Source of the DNA: Megachile rotundata | Taxonomy: Eukaryota; Arthropoda; Insecta; Hymenoptera; Megachilidae | Assembly (NCBI RefSeq): GCF_050947335.1 | Contig: NC_134985.1 | Coordinates: 20,451,190-20,515,189 of the forward strand | DNA: 64,000 bases | Direction of reading: 5' to 3' | In this document: positions 13,000 to 24,807 of the stretch, piece by piece | How positions within the stretch are numbered: the stretch's first letter is position 1 | How the letters are laid out: each line of letters begins with the position of its first letter | Made by a program: the position numbers and the translations under genes | The notes under the pieces: model-generated | Seen by the model: only the letters and a program-made list of their open reading frames with translations | What the model was told of the DNA's origin: nothing | The model's database searches: none

Positions 13000-13275
13000 T
13001 TCCCAAAATCCTGTAGCATTCTAGATCTCTATAAGTCCAAAACTCTGGAATTCCAAAACCTTGCATTGCTAAATCCCTAAGTGCCCAAATCCCTGTATGA
13101 TTCCAATCTCCACATCCAAAAATCTCTAAGTCCAATCTTGCAAAAATTTCTAAATCCCCAAATCACATCTTCTCTACGCTAAATCCCCAAATCCCTAAAT
13201 CTTCAATTCCCCAAATCTGCAAATCTGTCAATCCTTATTTTCCAAGTTCCTAACTCCCTGGAACTTCGCATCCCT
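13000..13275. repeat. Degenerate CCAAATCCCTAAAT-type repeat
   Basis: Loose repetition of short C+A-rich words such as CCAAATCCC, CTAAATCCC and TCTCTAAGTCC at roughly 14-16 bp steps. It resembles a decayed minisatellite. Confidence 0.6.
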
Positions 13276-13803
13276 AGATCGCTACATCCCCAATAGAATA
13301 ACAAAAGAATTCATCAATGTTGTGTTGCAATACGTTTGCGTTCGATAAAATGCGATTTCAGTTAATCGTAAAGGATTTACGAAGCACACTGAAAAGCAAG
13401 AGTAATAGATTCGAGCAACGTGTAAAAAAGAGGAGCAAAAATACTGCGGCCCATTTAAATCTGTAACAGTAAAAACATTAGTTTTTCGCGTACGAGGGTG
13501 CAATCTCGCGGTGTACCACCATGTTGGCGCGAATGAATTGACCCGTAAATTTCAAACACGCCGGCCAGCGAGAAAAATACGCGTTCGGAAAAACGCATTG
13601 GTAAAACGTTGCTGGAAATATTGCAGTCGAATTCGGGAATGTACAATGGAAATTGATTTTCCTATAGTAGGGCATTTTTTCGATGAGATTGTTCAAAGCT
13701 TTTTGCCTAGACTTTGTGATTTAAGAAGATTAAATTTCTGTAGGTTTTAGTATGTTTATGATTAGGCAAGGTTTTTAATGGAGATGTAATTTTTGTTTGC
13801 AGA

Positions 13804-16800
13804 ATGAAGCTGTGGTGGAGTTTAGCGTTAGTGGGTATCGCTCTGTTGACCATCGTCGTCACAGCCAGGGCGGAATCTGATCTCTGGGAGGAGGATGACA
13901 CGGAAGTTCTTGTGCGAACTGTTCGCGGCACCAAAGAACGAGGTATCAAGACTTAAATTACATTAATTATTACGTGGGTACACTTTTAAGTAATTTCGAG
14001 GATCAAAGTCGTACGCGTTCAAATTGTATGCATCCAAATTCTGCGTGTTTAAGTAGTATGCAGTCATATTCAAGTTTCTGCAGAATTAAGTGCAACGCAT
14101 TTAAATACTTTGCTATCAAATTCAAGGCATCTAAGTTTCTATACAATCGAACTCAATACATATGTGTTCTTATAAGATTCAATCCCTTCATCTTCCTACG
14201 CATTCGAATTCAACGCATCCAAATTTCTACACAGTCAAATTCGTCACATCCATATTCCTACCCAACCAGATTCAATGCATTCATATTCCTATGCATTCAA
14301 GTTTGATACATCCACAATCCTACGCAGTCAAATTCAACTCCATCCACATTTCTATGCATTCGAATTCAACGCATCCAAATTTCTACATAGCCAAATTTGT
14401 CACATCCAAATTTCTACATAGCCAAATTCGTCACATCCATATTCCTACCCAACCAGATTCAATGCATTCATATTCCTATGCATTTAAGTTTGATACATCC
14501 ACAATCCTACGCAGTCAAATTCAACTCCATCCACCTTTCTATGCATTCGAATTCAACGCATCCAAATTTCTACACAACCAAATTTGTCACATCCATATTC
14601 CTACCCAACCAGATTCAATGCATTCATATTCCTATGCATTCAAGTTTGATACATCCACAATCCTACGCAGTCAAATTCAACTCCATCCACCTTTCTATGC
14701 ATTCGAATTCAACGCATCCAAATTTATGCACAACCAAATTCGTCACATCCATATTCCTACTCAACCAGATTCAATGCATTCATATTCCTATGCATTCAAC
14801 TTTGATACATCCACAATCCTACGCAGTCAAATTCAACTCCATCCACCTTTCTATGCATTCGAATTCAACGCATCCAAATTTCTACACAGCCAAATTCGTC
14901 ACATCCATATTCCTACTCAACTAAGTTCAATACATTCATATTCCTATGCATTCAAGTTTGATACATCCACATTCATACGCAGTGAAATTCAACTCCATCC
15001 ATATTTCCACATAACCAAATTCCTACAGCAGGTCTTATAGCTCTTATAGGTCTTACATTAGGTCCAATGACCTAATTGAACGCACCCAAATTCTTCACAA
15101 ATAAAATCAATGCATTAAATAGATACACAGATACATTAGGTCAAATGATCTAATTTAAAGTACCTAAATTCTTCACAACTGAAATCAACGCATTGAACAG
15201 ATACACAGATACATTATATCAAACTAGTAGGCAAGTTAGTCGTTGACTGAAGTTAAGTTTAAAAAGACTCTGTTTTTAATTATTAAATAATAATATTGGA
15301 TTTGGAGGAATATTATAAAAATGTGTGTGATGGTGTAAGTATTATTATGTAGTTGTTTGTTAATATTGTTATTGTTGTTGTGGTGAAACAGAAGAATCTA
15401 CTAAAACGAAAGGTAGATAAAAGTCAAGAAGACACAGCTAACAGCCAGCTTCTTGCCTTTATTATTATATAGAGATGATTTAATTCAACGTACCCAAATT
15501 CTTCACAACTAAACTCAACGCCCTGAATGCATTTTTGAATACATATACACATTCACATTCCTAGACAACCAAACACATACGCATCTAAATTGTACATATC
15601 CCAAATCCCATACATCCACATGTTACTCCTCCAAATCTTCCTCATTCAACCCGTACAAAGTTCTATGCAAACTTGTACGGGTCCTCCACTGCAGATCCAC
15701 GCATCCGTAGCAAAGTAACCCTAGTTCCAAAACACCGAGCAAAAGATACAAGGCACGAAAGAGAAGAAGAAGAAGGAAACACGCAGGCAGCAGAGTGGAA
15801 AGTTGTAAGCCATCGCAGATTCGCCCGTGTAATTCAACGTGATCCCCGAAGTTGGAATTTCAACGGCAGCCGCGTTCTTTCGGCGACTTGTTCCAGCGTG
15901 AAAGGAGCTGGAAGAAAGAGTTCTCTCTCGTCGTCCGTGGCCCGGAAGCTCGATCCTGGCCCGAATAAATTTCTAAGGCCAAATAATCTTAGTCGACAAT
16001 GAAACGGTGCGCGACGTCGGATGATATTTCAATTGTATTCTCGGCCGTAGGCAGAGGAAGCTCGAAAGATGAGAAAAGAGCTGGCCAACAGAGACAAAAG
16101 GACGCTTTTCATCCATACCTTCTCCCTGGAATCGCGATACCTTCGAATCTTCTTTTATGTGATCGAACCTTCTTGCCGCTCTTTTACCTGGGATCTTTGC
16201 GTAATATGATGATGTTGGTCTTTCAATTCACAACTGTAAATTAGGGGATGAAGTGGATTGTTTCAGTGTTTAGATAAGTGCAACTGGAGTAAAATATAAG
16301 ATTTTGGTTTATAATCGCTGTTAAATATTATAGGTTTGAAATATGTATTACAAGTTACTATGTATATTACAAATTCATGTGTTATACAACTTGAATTTTG
16401 TTCACTTTAATGTTGTCTTTTAGGACAAGTTTGAAAATATTTTCTGTAAAGTAGACTAGGATAAAAATGTTCACACAGCACCAAACACAAGTTAACAGAC
16501 GGAATATGAATGCATTAAACTTGGTTGAGTAGGAATATGGGTGTGACGAATTTGGCTGTGTAGAAATTTGGATGCGTTGAATTCGAATGCATAGAAAGGT
16601 CGATGGGTTGAATCTGACTGCGTACGTATGTGGATGTAAATTATTTCAATTTGAGTTTCATTTACTAAATTTGCATATGTAAGATTCTAATTCGTAAAGT
16701 TTGGATGCGTACAAATTGTACATACATCAGTAGATGTATAAAGTGTAAACTCAATGAGTTTGTAACTATGAACTTAAGTATAAAAATAAGAACTCAAAAT

Positions 16801-19529
16801 ACCTGAATAACGGGTAACTAAAAATTTAAAATAATTCCAATACAATAAGATAAGAAAAAAATGAGATAAAAATTTGAAAAGCATTAGAAGGCAAAATGAA
16901 AAGAAGCTGGTCTTCTAATTAAGAGGTCTTCCTCCTCGTTCGGAAATTTCTCTGTCTACTTGATCGGTCGTGCCTCCAATTATCTTCATTGACGTTTTGC
17001 ATCTGTTGACGCAGCATCCGGCAGCACTTCGTCGTGCAGATACGTGAAGGGTCAATGGTCGGAATGCGACTCGAAAACCAACACACGGTCCCGTACGCTG
17101 AATCTTAAAAAGGGAGACAGCAGATCCTGCGAGCAAACCAAGACTATACAGAAGAAATGCAAAAAAGGTACTTTCATTCGTTTCCCCGATTATCTTTCGA
17201 ATTTAATTGTTCGGGTCATTAGATACGCTTGTCTCAGACTTTAATAATTAATACTTTCAAGAAAGTCCTTTAGACATATTCTATTAGCAATGTGATCGTT
17301 TATCAAAACGTTTGATACGTTCTGGACGATCAATAAATCAGTTTCCGTCTTCGTTAATTACGACATTCTGAGATTCTCGTTAATTAGTGCAGTTTATTAC
17401 GTTCCAATCAAGTTATCTCCGGAGAGAGAGTGCTATTAATACCTCTTGGTGTGACGACACACCTCGTGCGTCATGTGCCCTATAAATCCTCCTGTGCTTG
17501 ACATTCAGGAAATTAAAAATTTGTTCTTTTATCATTTTCTACAGCTTGCCGATACGAGAAGGGCACGTGGAGCGGATGCGTGAATCAGCAGATGACGAGA
17601 GAGGACCATTTGAAGGCGAATAGCGATGCTTCCTGCGAGAAGACGCGTCGACTCACCAAAAGGTGTAAACCAGAGACCAATACCAAGAAATCCACCAAAG
17701 GTAGTATCTTCTTACAAAAATTATAGGAGTTTGCTTCAGGAATTTTGGAGTAAAAGTTCAGATATCTGGGAAATTGTTTGGTAATTGAATGTCTGGTAAT
17801 TTGGTCAGGAATGTGTAGAACTGAGGATTCAGGGTCTATAAATTTCCAGACAATAGGAGGTTAAACTCTTGAATTTGAGAACTTTGGTACTTCTTAATGT
17901 ATGTATAAATCTAGAGACTTGAATTAAGAATTTAGGAATTTCAGAAATTTAAGAAATAAAAGAAGATGTGTATCCATAATCTGTAAATAGAAGAACAAAC
18001 TGCAGAAGTATACAAAAGTTCAATGCAGTTGATGACCTCCTCCTTTGCTATTAAAAAAGATGTGTATCCATAATGTGTAAACAGAAGAACAAAATGTATA
18101 AGTATACAAAAGTTCAATGAAGTTGATGACCTCCTCCTTTGCTATTAAAAAAGATGTGTATCCATAATTTGTAAACAGAAGAACAAAATGTATAAGTATA
18201 CAAAAGTTCAATGAAGTTGATGACCTCCTCCTTTGCTATTAAAAAGATTTGTATCCATAATCTGTAAACAGGAGAACAAACTGCATAAGTATAGAAAAGT
18301 TCAATGCAGTTGATGACCTCCTCCTTTGCTGTTAGTAAACATATATCTGTAGGAACTTGAAAAATTTAAGAATTAAAAAATTTGCAGATATGTAATCAGT
18401 CTCCATAATCTGTAAACAGAAGAACTAAAATTTGAGAACTTTGGTACTTCAAGATCTACAAATACTTGGACTAAGAATTTAGGAATTTGAAAAATGTAAG
18501 AAATTAAAAAATATATAAATGTGTAATCAGTGTCCATAATTTGTAAACAGAAGAACAAAAATGTGAGAACTGGTACTTGAAGATCTACAGATACATGAAC
18601 TAAGAATTTAGGAACTTGAAAAATTTAACAATTAAAAAAATTGTAGATGTGTAATCAGTCTCCATAATCTGTAAACAGAAGAACAAAAATTTGAGAACTG
18701 GTACTTGAAGATCTACAGATACATGTACTAAGAATTTAGGAACTTGAAAAGTATAAAAATTAAAAAATTTGTAATCAGCATAAACAGAAGAACCAAGAGT
18801 ACACAAAAGTTGAATGAAGTTGATGACCTCCTCCTTTGTTGTTAGTAAATGTATCTGTAGGAAAACGGCAGTTACCGATGCAACGTAAAAACTCAGAAGT
18901 TCCTTGAGATATTTCATTGAAAGACGCAACAACCCTTTTGTGTGAAGCACCGTGTGGTGGTTACACTCGAGATTCACGCCGGTGTCACAGCACCTCCTCG
19001 CTCCGTCGAGCACACACTTGACGATGGCATTGACAGAGTTAAAGATAGCTTATTGAAAGTTCTCGTTGCGGTCACGGACAATGGCGGCAATAAATGTTCC
19101 GTACAAATGTTTGAATAGAGACGAGAGCACACGCGTTTAGAAATGGACGCGCTCTGTTCCTCGTAATGACCTTTTTTCTCGTTGAATGGATTTTCTTTTC
19201 TGAATGAACCCTTTTGTTCTAGATTGTAAAACAGCCTTACGGACCGTATAAAGTAATTGAAACGAGGCCTTTTCCCTTTAATTTACGCTTTTGAATAACC
19301 TCTCTCGTAATTTGTAAATTATCATCGACGGTCAGCAATTAAGAGGGTAACTGCGTTTGCTCGACGCAAATTAACATGTCTGAATCGTGACATCTTTAAC
19401 TATCGTTGGATGTTGATTCACTATCAAAGGAGTAGAAATGTTTGTCTAAGAAGATAAAGAACGCGTATGCTAATTTATGTTAATCTGGTTTCAGGTGAAC
19501 GGTCGAACAAGAAATCGGGTAAGCAGTAA
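13804..19529 (+). CDS. miple: Miple: secreted midkine/pleiotrophin-family heparin-binding growth factor
   Basis: The gene encodes a secreted, basic, heparin-binding cytokine of the midkine/pleiotrophin family. Exons are 13804-13942, 17015-17167, 17545-17700 and 19495-19529. All three introns are phase 1 and the model is 160 aa. Residues 1 to about 23 form a signal peptide (MKLWWSLALVGIALLTIVV). An acidic stretch follows, then two pleiotrophin-type domains, each starting CRY-KG-WS-C. Their cysteines are at 54, 64, 85, 95 and 99, 109, 128, 138, giving near-identical spacing. Both domains are rich in Lys/Arg, and the short tail is basic (ERSNKKSGKQ). Exon 2 must begin at 17015, because the closer AG before 17040 would put a stop in frame. 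A splice acceptor directly before the ATG implies an upstream 5' UTR exon that I could not place. Intron 1 (3.1 kb) and intron 3 (1.8 kb) are filled with repeats. Whether it is the orthologue of fly miple1 or miple2 is not decidable here. Confidence 0.92.
14170..15035. repeat. Minisatellite array E in miple intron 1 (156-bp higher-order repeat)
   Basis: Units of about 15.6 bp such as ATTCGAATTCAACGCAT and CCAAATTTCTACACAG. A marker block, CCACAATCCTACGCAGTCAA, recurs at 14312, 14499, 14655 and 14811 (spacing 187, 156, 156; 187 is 156 plus one 31-bp dimer). The open frames of 175-292 codons are repeat artefacts. The array lies wholly inside the first intron of miple. Confidence 0.93.
15036..15600. 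repeat. Short duplicated block inside miple intron 1
   Basis: A block containing CCAAATTCTTCACAA and ATAGATACACAGATACATTA is present at about 15058-15145 and again at 15150-15220, with a fragment near 15483-15520. It probably derives from the edge of array E. Confidence 0.6.
16500..16650. repeat. Inverted copy of array E within the same intron
   Basis: Read on the - strand this segment matches array E words: TTTCTATGCATTCGAATTC, AACGCATCCAAATTTCTACA, CAGCCAAATTCGTCACA and CCATATTCCTACTCAACC. It lies about 1.5 kb from the array in opposite orientation, so the intron RNA could fold into a long imperfect duplex. Confidence 0.85.
17930..18850. repeat. Tandem repeats in miple intron 3 (about 90-bp and about 120-bp types)
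   Basis: One block contains TGTGTATCCATAATCTGTAA, ACAGAAGAACAAA and GTTGATGACCTCCTCCTTTG. It recurs near 17968, 18058, 18148 and 18244 (period about 90 bp). A related form with ATTTAGGAACTTGAAAAATT and AATCAGTCTCCATAATCTGT recurs around 18360, 18480, 18600 and 18720. These sequences are transcribed as intron but show no coding signal. Confidence 0.85.
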
Positions 19530-22007
19530 GCGAGGAAAATCGTCGATCGATCGCTCCAAGTGGTATGATCTGTTTCGGCAACAGGCAACGAAAAACGCAA
19601 TCTTGTCTTTTTCCACGAAACTATAATTTCTTCGAGCGAATACTGTTTATAGCATGAACGGGGATGGAACGTTCCACGATTCGAAGTACTGGCAGTGATC
19701 ATAATTAAAAAAGGAAAAGCATTTTTAAGTACTTTGTCTAGGAAGTAACAATTATAGAAACGTGTGTGTACTCGGCGCAACGATCTTCAATCCGAATTTT
19801 TCATTGCTTTCGAACAGTCGACTGTCGGTACATGATCGATCGTCGGTAATTTTGTTGTATTCAGAATTACCTCCGTTGTACGTGGCCAAACGTTAATTAA
19901 TCGTGATATGCCGATTTAATGAGCGCATAGAATCTCCTTAGCGATTTTGCCGACGCTGAAATGACCATGTACCAATTTATTGCGTGTGAATATTATATGA
20001 ACTACGTTATCGACGCAGTAGCACGGGAACAATTCGATTTTTAACTGTGTTCCAACCGTTCATTGCATTTATTATAATAATTTCTTAGGACGATGTTATT
20101 TTTGAAAAATTAGCTGTGCTACTGTCTCGATGATCACAAGCTGTAATAATTATATAGCAATACGCTATGGTAAACGTGTAGTTTCGAGAATCAATACGAA
20201 ACGACTGCCGTTGAGATTCTTTACGAAATATATTCTTGCTAGAGTTAAAAGAAAATCCCATTCGAGTTTTCCAACGTTACGTATAATTGTATGGATCATA
20301 GCGTGCATAGAAGTCCCGGTTAGAAGTAGTTATTCTTTCGAGACAGTAGGGGAATCGAAAGAAAGACAGATGATCGTGCGATCTCTATGTTTTTAAGGTA
20401 CACCCGTTAACTTCCTCGTCTTCCTCTGATTAAAGGAAAATATAGAAATGGTGTTGAGCATTGTTTAAATTTCTATCAAGAGTTTCGTGCGCATTTTGAT
20501 CCCTCTTCGGTTTCTAATCGACAGTGTTTACACTTAAAACCAGGTACAATATTTGTGGATAAAAATATATCTTCTCGATTGTCGCATAGATAATATAAAA
20601 GTGTTCGATGTTAACTATGTCTTATGCTAATGATTTCCAAACTTCTTGGGCGACTTTGCGTTTCGACGGTGTCTAAAAATATTCTTTAATCAAACTGTAC
20701 GCCGATAAAGAATGATAACATTCCTTTTTGTAATACGTAAATGTAAACATTTTGTAAACAAATAATTGGAAAATATTTGTGATACACCTTATGGGATACG
20801 AGGAGATAAACGATTAGAGTTACTGCGTCCTTAAGTTTGGGAATCACTGTTTCAAGTAATAACCGCAATTTTATAATTATTACCACTTCTCCAACGTATG
20901 TAGGAAAGAACGAAACTGGACGAATAACATTGCTTTCCCAGAAAATTATCGTACATTGATATTTTTCATTTTTAACAAATGTAATTTAACTTTTAACTTT
21001 AACTTCGGTTATATTTATATTTTACTGCAGAATTAATTTTCAATGTATCTATAAGAATATTGTTAAGTATAATTAATATTTCATGCCATAACTTTATATA
21101 TTTAAGCAATAATTTTCTGGATAAAAAGAATGTTATAGGTAACAGTTTCGCTCTCGCCCCAGTACGGTCCTATTTTCGAAAAGACATATTCCCTCGCATA
21201 AAAATCGAAATGTCGGTATATACAATCATTATATGTGTCTCGTAATTATCTCTGAATGGAAAACTTTACTAATAATAATACTAACGAAAGCCAAATGAGC
21301 ATAAAAATCAAATTAACATAACGCAAAGTATCAGGCGTCTCGTAGGTCCGGCCGGCTAATTAGGTTAATTAGAATTCGTCTCTACGAGACGTGACGGTGA
21401 AACTATAGAAATCAAACCCTCCCCTCCTTCCCTCGAATACAAGATTGTATTTGTTTTTAAGTCTAGATGTATAATCAAAAAAAAGAATGAAGCTCGGTAA
21501 GCAAACGAAAGCTAATTCCAGGTATATATAACACGGTGTATCTGTATAAAAGCGTTCGGTGAAACATTGAATCCGATCAAACAGTAATTGATCGGTATCG
21601 ATGATCATAGACTTAGATTACGTATGTACATCATATCACCATTTAATGGGTTAATGAAGGGAAAAAGGAAAGAAGGAAACGAATCTACCGATAGAGTAAG
21701 ATAGCATTTATCTACGTTTTATTATTTCTTCTAATTAGCTATCATTAAACGTTTACTAAAGCGTAATTAAATATAACATGCTTGAATTCTCCCTCTCTCT
21801 CTTTCCCTCTCTTTCTTTGTGTGTGGAACTTGATGGAAGTTCGTTCTTTAACGCGTCCGCTGAGGAATCGCGCGCCAGCGTCGGCTGTGATATTAATATT
21901 ATTAATATTAATACCAATGTTGTTATTAATATTAATATTATTCTTGTTTATTTTCATTCGCCCGTTGAGTGCCCCTCGATTCGCAGCGAACGCGTTAAAC
22001 GCATTGT
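19530..22007. other. Miple 3' flank and intergenic
   Basis: Contains the presumed 3' UTR of miple and A+T-rich spacer. At 21885-21945 there is a dense run of ATTAAT/AATATT words that is nearly self-complementary. No other gene is supportable. Confidence 0.5.
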
Positions 22008-22015
22008 AACATAGC

Positions 22016-22313
22016 TAGGGATGTGCGAATCGTCTCGAGTCTCATTTCCAGACGAGATACAAAACTTTGAGCGAGATCGTGGTGCTCTGAGTCAGCGTAC
22101 GAAGCAGTCTCGCTATATGGCCGCATCAGTTTATCGAAGTCCTACGAATTCTAAATTTCACAGTTTTTGAGTTTCTGAAAAAATATGAGAATCTAATTGA
22201 AGATAAATTTTTTAGATGTTGCTTCGTGTCAGAGCATCTAGATCTCAGCTGATCACGCCCGAAGTTTTCTGTCGCGTTGCGATCTCGACAATTCGGGAGC
22301 CCGCACAGCTCTA
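22016..22313. mobile_element. Non-autonomous hAT-type element (MITE), 298 bp
   Basis: Terminal inverted repeats read TAGGGATGTGCG on the left and, reverse-complemented, TAGAGCTGTGCG on the right (10 of 12 identical). They resemble common hAT termini. The element is flanked by a perfect 8-bp direct repeat, AACATAGC, at 22008-22015 and 22314-22321. An 8-bp target duplication is diagnostic of the hAT superfamily. The interior has no transposase frame, so mobilisation would need an enzyme supplied in trans. The intact duplication suggests a fairly recent insertion. Confidence 0.87.
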
Positions 22314-23089
22314 AACATAGCATAATAACAATAGAAGATACGCTGATAGAAGATAATTACCACCGCCCTTCGATGCGAGTAAAGTATCATGACGGAGGAA
22401 AATGTTGCTTCTTTTTTTTCAAATTTGACTCATCGCTGTACTTGCAACATAATCAAAAGTCTTTCCAAGGGTGTATCGATCGTTCGATTACGATGTTCAA
22501 GTTTTTCGATCATTATATTCGTGTTGATAGTTTACCTCGTTGGAATCGAATCAATAGCGGACAATGATATTTTGTTCAGCGTCTTTCCGATATTAAATAG
22601 CGAATCAAATTTTGCGTCAGATCAAAAAGCCCACGTGTATTAGTTAAAATGTTTACGAAAAGATGTTTTTGAAAAAAGAGAAAGTTTTTTAGTTGCCTAG
22701 GCAATCGAATCAAATTTATATTTCCTAAAATCAAATATCTTCGTAGCTCGTGAGAAACTGTCAGTGATTTATTTACAAACTGACGTTATAACTGAATGCA
22801 ACAAAAATTGTATAATGTATCTACTTACTTATTAAATCATTGTGTAACCGTTACACATGTAATAAAAATCCAATGTTGTCAATAAAGACTAAATATTATA
22901 TACAAGGTGGATCAGTAATTGTTAAAACCACCATTACTCCCTATTAGTTAAGTTATAATTAAGGTATGCACTGTATGAAAAGTGGTGAAAATAAAGAAAA
23001 ATTTATCAACAATCATTGTGTATTTATTGTTACCTCACAAACCCAATAGAATAAAAATTAACATATTTGGAAGAGAGAATTTGTATCAC

Positions 23090-24295
23090 GAGAACATGAG
23101 AATTCCTGGAATTTGACGTCACCAAAATTCTAAGAAGTAGCATGACAGATACCTCTTCATAACTTATGTTCTCCTGATACAAATTTTCAAAAATCGCGCC
23201 TCGGGAATTCTTAGAATTTGACGTCACAAAAATTACCAGAAGCAGCATGACAGATACCTCTTCATAACTTATGTTCCCCTGATACAAATTTTCAAAATCG
23301 GTCACTGGAATTTCAAAAATCGAGCTTCGGGAATTCTTGGAAATGACGTCATCAAAATTCCAAGAAGTGGCACGGATACCTCCTCACAACTTATGTTCTC
23401 CTGATACAAAATTTCAAAATCGGTCACTGGAATTTCAAAAATCGAGCTTCGGGAATTCTTGGAATTTGACGTCATCAAAATTCCAAGAAGTGGCACGGAT
23501 ACCTCCTCACAACTTATGTTCTCCTGATACAAATTTTCAAAATTGGGTCCTGAAATTTCAAAAATCGCGCCTCGGAATTTCTTGGAAATGACGTCATTAA
23601 AATTCCAAGAAGTGGCACGGATACCTCCTCCCAACTTATGTTCTCCTGATACAAATTTTCAAAATCGGTCACTGAAATTTCAAAAATCGAGCTTCGGGAA
23701 TTCTTGGAATTTGACGTCATCAAAATTCCAAGAAGTGGCACGGATACCTCCTCACAACTTATGTTCTCCTGATACAAATTTTCAAAATTGGGTCCTGAAA
23801 TTTCAAAAATCGCGCCTCGGGATTTCTTGGAAATGACGTCATTAAAATTCCAAGAAGTGGCACGAAAAATACCTCCTCACAACTTATGTTCTCCTGATAC
23901 AGATTTTCAAAATTGGTCGGTAGAATTTCAAAAATCCCGTCTCGGAAATTCTTGGAAATGACGTCATGAAAATTCCAAGAAGTGGCACGAAAAATACCTC
24001 CTCATATCTTATGTTCTCCTGATACAAATTTCCAAAATTGGTCGGTAAAATTTTAAAAATCCCGTCTCGGAAATTCTTGGAAATGACGTCATCAAAATTC
24101 CAAGAAGTGGCACGAAAAATACCTCCTCATATCTTATGTTCTCCTGATACAAATTTCCAAAATTGGTCGGTAAAATTTTAAAAATCCCGTCTCGGAAATT
24201 CTTGGAAATGACGTCATGAAAATTCCAAGAAGTGGCACGAAAAATACCTCCTCATAACTTATGTTCTCCTGGTACAAATTTGAAATATTTTGTTT
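23090..24295. repeat. Tandem array of about ten 122-125-bp units, each with a TGACGTCA palindrome
   Basis: The marker CTGATAC (CTGGTAC in the last copy) occurs at 23174, 23279, 23401, 23524, 23646, 23769, 23894, 24019, 24144 and 24269, giving steps of 105, then 122-125 bp. Each unit contains an exact TGACGTCA (for example at 23344, 23467, 23589, 23712, 23834, 23959, 24084 and 24209; the first two copies are at 23114 and 23219). In the central units TGACGTCA lies between TTCTTGGAA and TTCCAAGAA, so the unit can form a hairpin. Minus-strand frames of 80-110 codons through the array are artefacts. Confidence 0.92.
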
Positions 24296-24566
24296 TTTAT
24301 TTTTTATTTTTGAAAATTTGGGGCAATTTCTGGGGATGGGAATGACGGGATTTATAAATAAATAAATATGCGAATACATGGTTTTTATTCATATTTATTT
24401 TCAAACACTTTTGTACATCAAATGACTTAATACATTTTATTAATATATAGATACATTATTAACACTTAATTCTAGGACGGAATTATTATCATAATAGGAT
24501 TATCATAATAATATGTATATATTATGTTATAGAAGAAAATGTGATGAATACATAAATCTCAGGATT

Positions 24567-24659
24567 GCTGCTTGCGCTGCATTAAATGTCGTTCACATTA
24601 GGCTGTTTTGACATGTACTTGCCTAATCTGAACGACCTCTTATGCAGGGCCGCCGCAGC
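24567..24659. other. Long imperfect hairpin (27-bp arms, 17-nt loop)
   Basis: Arm 24577-24603 pairs with arm 24621-24647 at 23 of 27 positions around a 17-nt loop at 24604-24620. An outer GCTGC/GCAGC stem (24567-24571 with 24655-24659) extends it to about 93 nt. The size and mismatch pattern would suit a pre-miRNA-like hairpin, but a decayed inverted-repeat element is equally possible. I recognise no known mature microRNA in it. Confidence 0.7.
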
Positions 24660-24807
24660 GCCATCTACTAGTGAAGTCTGGAACTAAATAGAAACTTTGC
24701 TGAAGGTACATTACCGTTGAAGTGTAATCAACTAATTACCGACAGAATCCGGTCGGTACTTTACACGTGTTCCTCGTAGTTCAACAGTTTGTTGTTAGAT
24801 GGCGCTG
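24656..24807. promoter_or_regulatory. Pair of inverted CTCF-like 12-mers
   Basis: CAGCGCCATCTA at 24656-24667 and its exact reverse complement TAGATGGCGCTG at 24796-24807 face each other across 128 bp. The core GCGCCATCT resembles insect CTCF/insulator-type motifs. Binding is inferred only from this resemblance. The pair sits between the TGACGTCA array and the first minus-strand gene. Confidence 0.4.

Noticed and set aside
17040..17167. Shorter miple exon 2 using the AG immediately before 17040
   Set aside because: With the phase-1 donor of exon 1 it gives an immediate stop codon. The acceptor before 17015 keeps the CRY-KG-WS motif in frame.
22890..24379. Minus-strand frames of 80-110 codons with repeated NLYQENISYEEVSV-like words
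   Set aside because: They follow the 122-125 bp tandem repeat, shift frame between copies and lack a start or splice context.
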